From positions 930,001 to 994,000 of the forward strand of contig NZ_CP017661.1 of assembly GCF_016805985.1 (NCBI RefSeq): DNA of 64,000 nt. The letters are read 5' to 3'. Within the stretch, counting starts at the first letter, position 1; the number at the start of each line of letters is the position of its first letter. Made by a program: the position numbers and the translations under genes. The DNA is from Microbacterium sp. JZ31 (GTDB lineage Bacteria > Actinomycetota > Actinomycetes > Actinomycetales > Microbacteriaceae). The notes under the pieces were generated by a model. It saw only the letters and a program-made list of their open reading frames with translations, did not search any database and was not told the DNA's origin. Of this stretch, positions 19,732-28,610 are shown piece by piece.

Positions 19732-21273
19732 GTGGTCTCCGTCGCGAACCCGATCCTGCCCGGGTGCCACCCGGATCCGTCCGTCTGCCGGGCGGGGGAC
19801 TGGTACTACCTGGTCACGTCGACCTTCGAGTACCTCCCCGGCCTGCCGGTCATGCGCTCGCGCGACCTCGTGCGGTGGGAGACCATCGGTCACGTCGTGG
19901 ATCGCGCGGACATGCTGGACTACGCGGGCATCGCCTCGTCGGGCGGGCTCTACGCCCCGACGATCCGGCACCATGACGGGCTGTTCTGGGTCGTCTGCAC
20001 GCTCGTCGACCAGAACGACGACACCCGCGGAGGCAACTTCCTCGTCACGGCGACGGATCCGGCCGGTCCCTGGAGCGACCCGGTGTGGCTGGACGTCGAC
20101 GGCATCGACCCGTCGCTGCTGATCGACGACGACGGCCGCGTCTGGCTGCACGGCACGCGACTGGCGCCGGACCCCGAGCACTTCCACCAGACGGAGGTCT
20201 GGGTGCGCGAGTACTCGCCCGCAGAGCGCGCCCTGATCGGGCCGGAGCACATCGTCTGGAACGGCGCCGTGCGCGGTGCCGTATGGGCCGAGGGCCCGCA
20301 CCTGTATCGCATCGGAGCGCAGTACTACCTGCTGGCGGCCGAGGGCGGCACCGAGTACCACCACGCCGTGAGCGTCGCGCGGGCCGACGCCGTCACGGGC
20401 CCGTACGAGGGGAACCGCGCCAACCCGGTGTTCACGCACCGCCACCTGGGACGGGGCGCGGGCGTCATCGGGGCCGGCCACGCCGATTTGGTGCAGGCGC
20501 CGGACGGCTCGTGGCAGGCGGTCATGCTCGCGATGCGCGCCGCGGACGGCCACCACTATCCGCTGGGGCGCGAGACGTTCCTCTGCCCCGTGACCTGGGA
20601 GGACGGCTGGCCGGTCTTCGCGCCGGGCGCTGGGCTGCTGCCCCGGCAGGCCGACGTGCCGTGGGCGAGCGAGGAGCCGCCGGCTGGAAGCTGGCAGCCG
20701 GATGACCGGACGGCGGGCGTCGTCGCGCCGCGCGATGCCCGCTGGACGTCCCTGCGCGCCCTGCCGGGCGACGTCACCGAGGCGAAGGGCGACGCCCTCG
20801 TCCTGCCTGTGCGCGCCGAGACGCTGGCGGATGCCGGCACGGTCGCGTTCGCCGGTGTGCGGCAGCAGCACGCGGACGTCGACGCGGCGGCGCAGCTCGC
20901 GCTCTCGGAACTCGCGGACGGCGAGAGCGCCGGGTTCGTCGTCCGCCAGTCGGAGGGCGACCATGCCACGGTCACCGTGACGCGACGCGGCGAGGAGTTC
21001 GCCGTGGTCGCGACGCACCGCCGGGGCGGGGAGGAGCGGGTGCTCGGCGCAGCCGTGACCGGTCCCGCCGCGCGGCTCGGCGTGCGTGTGCGCGGCCACG
21101 AGTGCGCGCTGCTCGCCGACGACGCCACGCTGGGTGTCGTGGACACGCGGCAGCTGTCGTCGATCGCCACGGGCGGCTTCCTCGGACTGTGGCTCGGGGT
21201 GTTCGCGACCAGCCATGGCGCAGCGCCCATGGGCCGTGCGGCCGTCGAGTCCTTCACTTACGCGCCCGCCTGA
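19732..21273 (+). CDS. GH43 beta-xylosidase/arabinofuranosidase
   Basis: This 513-residue five-bladed propeller enzyme has the GH43 triad visible: base Asp15 in GCHPDPSV, Asp126 in GIDPSLLID and acid Glu187 in WAEGPHLY. The C-terminal 200 residues form a concanavalin-like beta-sandwich, the usual arrangement of GH43 beta-xylosidases. There is no signal peptide. Start GTG 19732 is preferred because it follows the GH3 stop and begins just before the conserved NPILPG; an upstream in-frame ATG (19687) would overlap the GH3 gene. It should release xylose or arabinose from imported oligosaccharides. Confidence 0.9.
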   Translation: MVSVANPILPGCHPDPSVCRAGDWYYLVTSTFEYLPGLPVMRSRDLVRWETIGHVVDRADMLDYAGIASSGGLYAPTIRHHDGLFWVVCTLVDQNDDTRGGNFLVTATDPAGPWSDPVWLDVDGIDPSLLIDDDGRVWLHGTRLAPDPEHFHQTEVWVREYSPAERALIGPEHIVWNGAVRGAVWAEGPHLYRIGAQYYLLAAEGGTEYHHAVSVARADAVTGPYEGNRANPVFTHRHLGRGAGVIGAGHADLVQAPDGSWQAVMLAMRAADGHHYPLGRETFLCPVTWEDGWPVFAPGAGLLPRQADVPWASEEPPAGSWQPDDRTAGVVAPRDARWTSLRALPGDVTEAKGDALVLPVRAETLADAGTVAFAGVRQQHADVDAAAQLALSELADGESAGFVVRQSEGDHATVTVTRRGEEFAVVATHRRGGEERVLGAAVTGPAARLGVRVRGHECALLADDATLGVVDTRQLSSIATGGFLGLWLGVFATSHGAAPMGRAAVESFTYAPA

Positions 21274-21345
21274 GAGCGCGCCTGCCGGGGAGAGCGCGTC
21301 CGGATCGGTAGCGTGGTGAGCCGAGCCGGAAGACCGAGGACTGAC

Positions 21346-22503
21346 ATGCACGAACGGGCCACGAGCGTCGAGGGCGTGCGCAGGACCAACCTCGGCGCGG
21401 TCCTCCGGCTGGTGCACTACGCCGGTCCGCGCTCGCGCGCCGTGATCACCGGCGAGACCGGGCTGAACCGCTCGACCGTGTCGGACCTCGTCGCGACGCT
21501 CGTCGGCGCGGGCCTCGTCGAGGAGCGGGATCCGGATCCGACGCGCCGCGTGGGCCGGCCGTCCCCGATCGTCGCGCCCAGCGAGGACGTGGTCGCGATC
21601 GCGATCAACCCCGAGATCGACGCGCTCGAGATCGGCGCCGTGACGCTCGGCGGCCACGTGCGCGCGCGGACGCGGGAGAGCGTCGGCACGAGCGTCGCGG
21701 ATGTCGTCGCCGCTGTCGCGCGCATCGTGGACGGCTGGCGATCGGGCGCGCTGCGCGGGTGCCGCATCGTGGGCGGCGGCGCGGCCGTGCCGGGACTCGT
21801 GCGGGCGTCGGACGGGCTCGTGCGCCTCGCGCCGCATCTGGGCTGGCGCGAGGAGGACATCGCGGGGCGGCTCGGCGAAGCGACCGGGCTGAACTTCATG
21901 ATCGGCAACGACGCGTCGCTCGGCGCGCGAGCCGAGCGCCTGTTCGGCGCGGCGCGCGACCACGCCGACGTCATCTACCTCAACGGCGGCGCGTCGGGCA
22001 TCGGAGGCGGGCTCATCCTGCACGGCATGGCGATCGGCGGGGCGGAGGGGTACGCGGGCGAATGGGGCCAGAGCCGCCCGGGCATCCTGCTCGAGGCGGA
22101 CCGACGCACGACGCAGGGCGTGCTCGAGGACGAGGTCAACCGCGGGCGCCTGCTCGAGGCGGTCGGGCTGCCGGCCGCCGACGACGCCGCGCTCGCCCGC
22201 GCTCTCGCGGACGCGACGGACCCCGTCGTCACGGACGAGGTCGACAGGCAGCGGCGGATCCTGTCCGCCGCCCTCGCGAACGCCGTCAACGCGCTCAACC
22301 CGTCGGTCATCGTGCTCGGCGGCTTCCTCGCGATCCTGCGCGACCACGACCCGGAGGGGCTGCTCGCCCTGGTGCGCGAGCAGGCGCTCGCGGCCCCCGC
22401 CGAGCGCCTCGAGGTGTGCGCCGCCGGACTCGGCGCCGACCGGCTCCTGATCGGCGCCGCCGAGGCGGCGTTCGAGGCGCTGCTGGCCGACCCGCTGGCG
22501 TGA
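21346..22503 (+). CDS. ROK-family transcriptional regulator (XylR/NagC-like)
   Basis: This 385-residue protein has an N-terminal winged helix (TGETGLNRSTVSDLVATLV) and a ROK sugar-kinase-like domain (GGGAAVPGLV, GNDASLGARAE, GGASGIGGGLI). The zinc motif CxCGxxGC normally found after the GEWG segment is absent; the matching stretch reads EADRRTTQGVLEDEV. Start ATG 21346 follows GAGGA, and TAGCGT at 21309 may be a promoter -10. Placed after xylanolytic genes, it could sense xylose and control xylA-xylB, but this is inference from position. Confidence 0.87.
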   Translation: MHERATSVEGVRRTNLGAVLRLVHYAGPRSRAVITGETGLNRSTVSDLVATLVGAGLVEERDPDPTRRVGRPSPIVAPSEDVVAIAINPEIDALEIGAVTLGGHVRARTRESVGTSVADVVAAVARIVDGWRSGALRGCRIVGGGAAVPGLVRASDGLVRLAPHLGWREEDIAGRLGEATGLNFMIGNDASLGARAERLFGAARDHADVIYLNGGASGIGGGLILHGMAIGGAEGYAGEWGQSRPGILLEADRRTTQGVLEDEVNRGRLLEAVGLPAADDAALARALADATDPVVTDEVDRQRRILSAALANAVNALNPSVIVLGGFLAILRDHDPEGLLALVREQALAAPAERLEVCAAGLGADRLLIGAAEAAFEALLADPLA

Positions 22504-22548
22504 GGTGCGTGAGTTCGTCGCGCGCGGCGATCTGAGAGGGTGGAGCAC

Positions 22549-23511
22549 ATGTCGTCCGACTCACGCACGCCGCTTCCGCTCAACCCGCTCGGCGCGACCG
22601 GGCTGCTCGTCACGCCGCTGACGCTCGGCGGCGCCCCGCTCGGCTCCATGCCGCAGCTGTTCGGCGAGGACGTCTCGGAGGACGAGGCGGTCGCGACCGT
22701 CGAAGCGGCCCTGGATGGCGGCATCCGCACGATCGACACCTCGAACGGCTACAGCGCGGGCGAGAGCGAGCGACGCATCGGCAGGGCTCTCGCGGCGTAC
22801 GGCGCCCTGCCCCCGCACACGCTGATCATCACGAAGGTCGACCCCCTCGCCGGCGACTACTCGGGGGAGCGCGTGCGACGCTCGCTCGCGGAGTCGTCCG
22901 AGCGGCTCGGCATCGCGCCCCTGCCCGTCGTCCACCTGCACGATCCGGAGTTCCACGACTTCGACGCGATGACGGCGCCGGGCGGTGCGGTGGAGCAGCT
23001 CGTTGCGGCGCGTGAGCGCGGGGAGATCGGGCACATCGGGCTCGCGGGCGGCGACACCAGGGTGACGTCGCGCTACTGGGAGCTCGGCGTGTTCGAGCTG
23101 CTGCTCGTGCACAACCGCTGGACGCTCGCCGACCGCTCGGCGGGCGGGCTGCTCGCGCGTGCCGAGGCCGAGGGCGCGGGGCTCATCAATGCCGCCGTGC
23201 TGGGCGGCGGCGCGCTCACCGACCCCGTGCGCGTGCCGGGGAAGTACGGCTACGGCCCGGCGTCCCCGCAGACGCTCGATGCGATCGAGCGGATGCGCGG
23301 AGTGTGCCGCCGCTACGGCACCACGCTGGACATCGCCGCGGTGCGGTTCTCGACGCGCGACCCGCGGTTCGCGACGACGGTCGTCGGCATGTCCTCGCCC
23401 GCGCACGCGGCGTCGAACGTCGCCGCGGCCACGGCCGACCTGCCCGCGGAGCTCTTCGCGGAGCTGGACGCCCTCGTGCCGCCCGAGCACCTCTGGCTCG
23501 ACCGGCGCTGA
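22549..23511 (+). CDS. Aldo/keto reductase, sugar-dehydrogenase type
   Basis: This 320-residue AKR-fold protein has the tetrad segments TIDTSNGYSAGESE (Asp, Tyr), IITKVD (Lys) and VVHLHDPE (His). The overall pattern resembles D-threo-aldose 1-dehydrogenase and related aldose or pyridoxal dehydrogenases. Start ATG 22549 follows GGTGGAG; a GTG three codons earlier is less likely. It lies between the xylan and rhamnose loci and converges with the second LacI gene, so oxidation of an aldose such as L-rhamnose or L-fucose is possible but not shown. Confidence 0.82.
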   Translation: MSSDSRTPLPLNPLGATGLLVTPLTLGGAPLGSMPQLFGEDVSEDEAVATVEAALDGGIRTIDTSNGYSAGESERRIGRALAAYGALPPHTLIITKVDPLAGDYSGERVRRSLAESSERLGIAPLPVVHLHDPEFHDFDAMTAPGGAVEQLVAARERGEIGHIGLAGGDTRVTSRYWELGVFELLLVHNRWTLADRSAGGLLARAEAEGAGLINAAVLGGGALTDPVRVPGKYGYGPASPQTLDAIERMRGVCRRYGTTLDIAAVRFSTRDPRFATTVVGMSSPAHAASNVAAATADLPAELFAELDALVPPEHLWLDRR

Positions 23512-23531
23512 GGGCGGGGAGCGCAGCGCGG

Positions 23532-24533
23532 TCAGCCGGCGGTCGAGGCGCGCACGACGAGCTCGGGCTCGAAGACCACCTCGCGCGACGCGAGCGACGG
23601 ATCCGCCGCCTCGTCCACGAGGAGCGCCAGCGCGGTGGCGCCCATCGTGCGGCTCGGCTGCCGGATGGATGACAGCGGCACGGCCGCGGCCGCGGCGAAG
23701 TCGATGTCGTCGTAGCCGATCAGCGCCACATCGTCCGGGACGGCGACGCCGGCCTGGACGAGCGCCTGCAGCACGCCGAGGGCGATCAGATCGTTCGCGG
23801 CGAACACCGCGTCGGGGCGATCGGAGGCGGCCAGAGCGGCGAGGCGACCGCCCGCCTCCCGTCCGTCCGCCACGGTCAGGGACGCGACCGGGAGCACCTC
23901 GAGCGAGGCGCCCGCCACGCGCGCGACCGCGCGCCGCGCCCCCTCCGCGCGGTCGGCGACCTGACGCAGCTCGGCCGGACCGCCGACGTACGCGATGCGC
24001 CGCCGCCCCTGCTCCAGCAGGTGGTGCGCGGCGAGCTCGCCGCCGTGGATGTCGTCGACGGCGACGGACGAGAAGCCGCTGCCGGGCACCGCGCGGTCGA
24101 CGAGCACGACGGGGATGCCGCGCTCGCGCAGCTCGCGCAGCCGGGTGACGTCGTCACCGATGGGGGAGATAAGCAGTCCGTGCGCGCGCTGCTCCTCGAA
24201 GTGCGCCAGGAGGCGCAGCTCCCGCTCCGGTCGCTCGTCGCTGTTGCCGATCAGCACGGACAGCCCGTGCTCCGCGGCCGCGTCGTCGGCGCCGCGCGCG
24301 ACGTCGGTGAAGAACGGGTTACGGGCATCGAGCACGACGAGGCCGACGGTCGTCGAGCGGCCGGCGCGCAGCTGGCGGGCCGCGTCGTTGCGCACGTAGC
24401 CGAGCTCGGCGATTGCGGCGCGCACGCGGTCGCGCGTCGCATCGGGCACCGATTCGGGACGGTTCAGCACGTTCGACACCGTGCCCACCGAGACTCCCGC
24501 TCGCGCCGCCACGTCGCGGATGCTCACGCCCAC
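23532..24533 (-). CDS. LacI-family regulator, probable rhamnose repressor
   Basis: This 333-residue protein starts with a LacI helix-turn-helix (VSIRDVAARAGVSVGTVSNVL) and continues with a sugar-binding domain (LLISPIGDD, VFAANDLIALGVLQAL). The start is GTG 24533, with GAGGGAG upstream; another GTG two codons later is possible. It is divergent from the acetyl esterase and upstream of the rhamnose genes. The motif TGAAACGAYTCA occurs in both intervening promoter regions, so it most likely controls both units. Confidence 0.87.
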   Translation of the reverse strand: MGVSIRDVAARAGVSVGTVSNVLNRPESVPDATRDRVRAAIAELGYVRNDAARQLRAGRSTTVGLVVLDARNPFFTDVARGADDAAAEHGLSVLIGNSDERPERELRLLAHFEEQRAHGLLISPIGDDVTRLRELRERGIPVVLVDRAVPGSGFSSVAVDDIHGGELAAHHLLEQGRRRIAYVGGPAELRQVADRAEGARRAVARVAGASLEVLPVASLTVADGREAGGRLAALAASDRPDAVFAANDLIALGVLQALVQAGVAVPDDVALIGYDDIDFAAAAAVPLSSIRQPSRTMGATALALLVDEAADPSLASREVVFEPELVVRASTAG

Positions 24534-24581
24534 TTGTCCGCTCCCTCGGTCGTTCCCACCGACGTTAGCGGCGGTTGCGGC

Positions 24582-24593
24582 TGAAACGACTCA
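24582..24593. promoter_or_regulatory. Putative LacI-type operator, copy 1
   Basis: TGAAACGACTCA, close to the LacI-type consensus TGAAACGTTTCA, lies between the LacI gene and the divergent acetyl esterase gene. It sits 8 bp upstream of a -10-like TAGGTT (24602-24607). The same motif with one change recurs at 25689. Confidence 0.62.
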
Positions 24594-24648
24594 TGCCGCG
24601 CTAGGTTCGTGACGTGCGCGGCAGTGGAGCCGCAGAAGGAGCGGATCC

Positions 24649-25620
24649 ATGGCCCTGTTCGACCTGCCCCTCGAGACGCTGCGCGAGTATCGCGGCGACG
24701 TCCCCGAGCCCGCGGACTTCGACGCGTTCTGGGAGACGACGCTCGCCGAGACACGCGCCGCCGCGCAGCAACCCCGGATCGAGCGGGTCGACTCGGGTCT
24801 GTCGCTCGTCGAGACGAGCGACGTGACGTTCTCGGGCTTCGCGGGAGATCCGATCCGCGCCTGGTGGCACGTGCCCGTGGGTGTCGCGCCGCGCGCCGTG
24901 GTGGTGGAGTTCAACGGCTACAGCGGCGGCCGGGGCCTCGCACACGAGGTGGGGCCGTGGCCGCTCGCGGGATACGCGCACCTGTTCGTCGACACGCGCG
25001 GCCAGGGCTGGCACCACTCGCGGCCCGGCGCGACGCCGGATCCCCATGGCTCGGCGCCGGCGTCGCCCGGCAAGATGACGCAGGGCATCGAGGATCCCGC
25101 CACCTACTACTATCGCCGCGTGTTCGCCGACGCGCTGCGCGCGGTCGAGACCGCCCGGGAGCTCGTGCCGGACGTTCCGCTGTTCGTCACGGGCGGCAGC
25201 CAGGGCGGCGGCATCACGATCGCCGCGACCGCGCTCGCCGCCGCGAGCGGCATCGGCATCGCGGGCGCGCTTCCCGACGTGCCGTTCCTGTGCGATTTCC
25301 CGCGCGCGACGACGATCACCGACGCCATGCCGTACCGGGAGATCGGCACCTACCTCGCGACCCACCGCGGAGCCGAGGAGCGCACGTACCGCACGCTGAG
25401 CTACTTCGACGGCGTGACCTTCGCGCGGCGCGCCCCCGTGCCGGCGCTGTTCTCGGTCGCGCTGATGGATGTCATCTGCCCGCCCTCGACCGTCTTCGCG
25501 GCGTACAACAGCTGGGCGTCCGAGGAGCGCGAGATCGAGGTGTACCCGTTCAACGATCACGAGGGCGGCGGCGCCTTCCAGCGGCGCGCGCAGCTGGACT
25601 GGGTCGCGCGGCGCGTCTGA
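24649..25620 (+). CDS. CE7 acetyl esterase (acetylxylan esterase/cephalosporin-C deacetylase)
   Basis: This 323-residue alpha/beta hydrolase of family CE7 has the nucleophile elbow GGSQGGG (Ser184), catalytic Asp274 in MDVICPP and His304 in NDHEGG, and the family strand DTRGQGW. It has no signal peptide, so it should remove acetyl groups from imported short oligosaccharides. Although CE7 enzymes are usually linked to xylan, this one shares an operator-like motif with the rhamnose operon, which hints at acetylated pectic or rhamnose-bearing sugars. Start ATG 24649 follows GAAGGAG. Confidence 0.9.
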   Translation: MALFDLPLETLREYRGDVPEPADFDAFWETTLAETRAAAQQPRIERVDSGLSLVETSDVTFSGFAGDPIRAWWHVPVGVAPRAVVVEFNGYSGGRGLAHEVGPWPLAGYAHLFVDTRGQGWHHSRPGATPDPHGSAPASPGKMTQGIEDPATYYYRRVFADALRAVETARELVPDVPLFVTGGSQGGGITIAATALAAASGIGIAGALPDVPFLCDFPRATTITDAMPYREIGTYLATHRGAEERTYRTLSYFDGVTFARRAPVPALFSVALMDVICPPSTVFAAYNSWASEEREIEVYPFNDHEGGGAFQRRAQLDWVARRV

Positions 25621-25633
25621 GGCGCGGTGGCGG

Positions 25634-25659
25634 GGAGGTCGGTCGATCGGCCGACCTCC
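25634..25659 (+). terminator. Terminator-like hairpin after the acetyl esterase gene
   Basis: A perfect 9-bp stem with an 8-nt loop, followed by TTGCCC, lies 14 nt after the esterase stop and upstream of the rhamnose promoter. It separates the two transcription units. Confidence 0.7.
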
Positions 25660-25683
25660 TTGCCCTCGGCGCGGATCCGTGCT

Positions 25684-25700
25684 TAGGATGAAACGATTCA
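25684..25700 (+). promoter_or_regulatory. Rhamnose operon -10 box and operator copy 2
   Basis: TAGGAT (25684-25689) looks like a -10 hexamer and is immediately followed by TGAAACGATTCA (25689-25700), the second copy of the LacI-type motif. A repressor bound there would cover the transcription start of the rhaM operon. Confidence 0.65.
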
Positions 25701-25722
25701 ATTCCCGACGGAGGACGACTCG

Positions 25723-26076
25723 ATGATGAGCCAGCGCGTGTGCTTCACGTTGCGCGTCAAGCCCGAGCTGATGGACGAGTACGTGGCCCGCCACAGCCCC
25801 GTCTGGCCCGAGATGCTCGACGAGATCGCGGCATCCGGACGTCGGAACTACTCGATCTTCCACCTCGGCGGCGGCCTCCTCGTCGGCACGTACGAGACGG
25901 ACGACGACGCCGCCGCGCAGGCCTACCTCGCACAGTCCGACGTCGCCGCGCGCTGGGAGGCGTCGATGGCGCCCTTCTTCCTCGGACTCGACGGCCGCCC
26001 CGATCAGGCCGCCCAGAACCACCCCGAGGTGTTCCACCTCGAGACGCAGCTCGCCGCGGCCCGCGGCGCATCCTGA
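25723..26076 (+). CDS. rhaM: L-rhamnose mutarotase
   Basis: This 117-residue protein of the RhaM/YiiL family interconverts alpha- and beta-L-rhamnopyranose. It has the family pattern RVCFTLRVKPELMDEYVARH, PEMLDEI and NYSIFHLGGG, plus a tail adding a short acidic/alanine stretch. Start ATG 25723 follows GGAGGA; a second ATG is next to it. It is the first gene of the rhamnose operon behind the operator at 25689 and is followed by the isomerase after 31 nt. Confidence 0.92.
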   Translation: MMSQRVCFTLRVKPELMDEYVARHSPVWPEMLDEIAASGRRNYSIFHLGGGLLVGTYETDDDAAAQAYLAQSDVAARWEASMAPFFLGLDGRPDQAAQNHPEVFHLETQLAAARGAS

Positions 26077-26107
26077 CCCTCCACCCCTGAGTGAGAAAGG
26101 CCTCACC

Positions 26108-27274
26108 GTGCGCGAACTGACTCCGCAGATCCTGTCCACCCTCGAGACCCAGGCGATCGAGCTTCCCTCGTGGGCGTTCGGCAACTCGGGCACCCGCTTC
26201 AAAGTGTTCACCACGCCGGGCACGCCGCGCGACCCGTTCGAGAAGATCGCCGACGCGGCGCGCGTCAACGAGCTGACGGGTCTCGCCCCCTCGGTCGCGC
26301 TGCACATCCCGTGGGACCTCGTCGACGACTTCGGCGCCCTGCGCGCGCACGCCGAGAACCTCGGCGTGAAGCTCGGCACGATCAACTCCAACACGTTCCA
26401 GGACGACGACTACAAGTTCGGTGCGCTGACGCACGAGGACGCGACGATCCGCCGGAAGGCGATCGACCACCACCTCGCGTGCATCGACGTGATGGACGCG
26501 ACCGGATCGCGCGACCTCAAGATCTGGCTGGCCGAGGGGTCCAACTACCCGGGTCAGGCCGACATGCGCGGCCGCCAGGACCGCCTGCACGAGTCGCTCT
26601 CGACGATCTACGAGCGCCTGTCGGGCGAGCAGCGCCTGGTGCTCGAGTACAAGTTCTTTGAGCCGGCGTTCTACCACACGGACGTTCCGGACTGGGGCAC
26701 GTCCTACGCCCAGGTCGCGGCGCTGGGCGACCGGGCGATGGTGTGCCTCGACACGGGCCACCACGCGCCCGGCACCAACATCGAGTTCATCGTGATGCAG
26801 CTGCTGCGACTCGGCAAGCTCGGTTCGTTCGACTTCAACTCCCGCTTCTACGCGGACGACGACCTGATCGTGGGCGCGGCCGACCCGTTCCAGCTCTTCC
26901 GCATCCTGTTCGAGGTGGTCCGCGGCGGCGGCCTGGGCAACCCCGACGTGGCGTTCATGCTCGACCAGTGCCACAACGTCGAGAACAAGATCCTGGGCCA
27001 GATCCGCTCGGTGCTGAACGTGCAGGAGATGACGGCGCGCGCGCTGCTCGTCGACGCCGACGCGCTGCGCGAGGCGCAGGTCGCGGGCGACGTCCTCGCG
27101 GCGAACGCCGTGTTCATGGACGCGTTCTACACCGACGTGCGCGCCGCGCTCGCCGAGTGGCGCGAGGGGCGCGGCCTGCCCGCGGACCCGATGAAGGCGC
27201 AGCTCGAGTCGGGCCACCAGGAGCGCATCGAGTCCGAGCGCGTCGGCGGCACGCAGGCGGGATGGGGTGCCTGA
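26108..27274 (+). CDS. rhaI: L-rhamnose isomerase, RhaI type
   Basis: This 388-residue TIM-barrel isomerase converts L-rhamnose to L-rhamnulose. It resembles the Pseudomonas/Bacillus RhaI type rather than E. coli RhaA; metal-site segments are LEYKFFEPAFYH, CLDTGHHAPGTN and FDFNSRFYADDD. Start GTG 26108 has AAAGG upstream. It ends 1 nt before the MFS gene. The operon context (mutarotase, permease, rhamnulose-phosphate aldolase, kinase) makes the assignment firm. Confidence 0.92.
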   Translation: MRELTPQILSTLETQAIELPSWAFGNSGTRFKVFTTPGTPRDPFEKIADAARVNELTGLAPSVALHIPWDLVDDFGALRAHAENLGVKLGTINSNTFQDDDYKFGALTHEDATIRRKAIDHHLACIDVMDATGSRDLKIWLAEGSNYPGQADMRGRQDRLHESLSTIYERLSGEQRLVLEYKFFEPAFYHTDVPDWGTSYAQVAALGDRAMVCLDTGHHAPGTNIEFIVMQLLRLGKLGSFDFNSRFYADDDLIVGAADPFQLFRILFEVVRGGGLGNPDVAFMLDQCHNVENKILGQIRSVLNVQEMTARALLVDADALREAQVAGDVLAANAVFMDAFYTDVRAALAEWREGRGLPADPMKAQLESGHQERIESERVGGTQAGWGA

Positions 27275-27275
27275 G

Positions 27276-28586
27276 ATGGCGACGCAGAAGCGCACGCTCA
27301 CGGCGTGGAAGGCGACCATCGCGGTCGCCATGTCGAACTACATCGAGGCGGGCGCGATCATCGCCCTCGCGACGAGCCTCACGCTCTGGCAGGAGGCCTT
27401 CGGCTTCGACGACGGCGTCGTCGGCCTCGTCGCCGCGCTGTCGGCGAACGCGTTCGGCGCGGCCATCGGCGCCGCGATCGGCGGCCCGCTGTGCGACCGC
27501 CTCGGTCGCAAGTTCATCTACACGTACGACCTGATCGTGTTCATGATCGGCGCCCTGCTTGTGACGTTCTCGAGCGGCCTCGCGATGCTGCTGGCGGGCG
27601 TGATCCTGATGGGCATCGCGGTCGGCGCGGGCGTGCCCGCGTCCTGGACCTACATCGCCGAGGAGGCGCCGGACGAGCATCGCGCCGCGCACGTCGGCAC
27701 GGCGCAGCTGGCGTGGTCGATCGGTCCGGCCGTCGGCTTCCTGCTCGCCGTCGTGGTGGGGCCCCTGGGGCTGCTCGGCTCGCGACTGATCTTCCTGCAC
27801 CTGTTCGTGATCGCCGCGATCACGTGGTGGGTGCGCCGGGGCCTTCCCGAGTCGCGCCGCTGGAAGCAGGAGCGCGACAGCGCCACCGCCGCCGGCACGA
27901 GCGCGACCTTCTTCTCGGGCATCACCAACCTGCTCCGCAACCCGCGCAACTGGAGCGCGCTGGTCTTCCTGCTGGGCGTCTACGGCCTGTGGAACACGGT
28001 CGCCGGCCAGGCGGGCATCTTCCAGCCGCGGGTCTACGAGGCCGCCGGCCTGCATGACGCCACCCAGCAGAACCTGCTGCAGGTGCTGGTGTGGACGCTC
28101 ACCGCGCTCGCGACCTACTTCGGCTTCATGCGCTACGGCGACCGCGTGAGCCGCCGCCGGCTCTACTTCGGCGGCGCCCTGCTCGGCATCGTCGCGTGGG
28201 TCGTGCTGATCTACGCGCCCCCCGGCATGGTGTCGCTGGTGTTCTTCGCCGTGGCGTGGGGCGTCTCGGCAGGCATCGGCGCGCAGGCCTTCTACGGCCT
28301 GTGGACCGCCGAGCTGTTCGCGACCCGGTACCGCGCGAGCGCGCAGGGCCTGCTGTTCATGCTCGCCCGCGTCATGGTCGGCCTGCTGAGCCTCGTGTTC
28401 CCCGTGCTCCTGGGCTCGATCGGCCTGGCGAACCTCGGCCTCATCATCCTGGGTCTGCTCGTCGCCGCGCTCGTCGTCGGCACGATCTGGGCCCCGAAGA
28501 CCGAGGGCCTCACGCTCGAGCAGATCGAGCGCGAGCGGTACGGCGAGCGCATCGCACCCAAGACCGAGCTTCCCGCGAACCTCTGA
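27276..28586 (+). CDS. MFS sugar permease, probable L-rhamnose:H+ symporter
   Basis: This 436-residue protein has about 12 helices, the MFS loop CDRLGRKFIYTYD after helix 2 and PESRRWKQE after helix 6, as in sugar-porter members. Start ATG 27276 comes 1 nt after the isomerase stop. Position inside the rhamnose operon implies L-rhamnose uptake. It is unrelated to the RhaT family used by enterobacteria. Confidence 0.88.
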   Translation: MATQKRTLTAWKATIAVAMSNYIEAGAIIALATSLTLWQEAFGFDDGVVGLVAALSANAFGAAIGAAIGGPLCDRLGRKFIYTYDLIVFMIGALLVTFSSGLAMLLAGVILMGIAVGAGVPASWTYIAEEAPDEHRAAHVGTAQLAWSIGPAVGFLLAVVVGPLGLLGSRLIFLHLFVIAAITWWVRRGLPESRRWKQERDSATAAGTSATFFSGITNLLRNPRNWSALVFLLGVYGLWNTVAGQAGIFQPRVYEAAGLHDATQQNLLQVLVWTLTALATYFGFMRYGDRVSRRRLYFGGALLGIVAWVVLIYAPPGMVSLVFFAVAWGVSAGIGAQAFYGLWTAELFATRYRASAQGLLFMLARVMVGLLSLVFPVLLGSIGLANLGLIILGLLVAALVVGTIWAPKTEGLTLEQIERERYGERIAPKTELPANL

Positions 28587-28610
28587 CCTGCACGGATCCA
28601 GGAGAGAATC

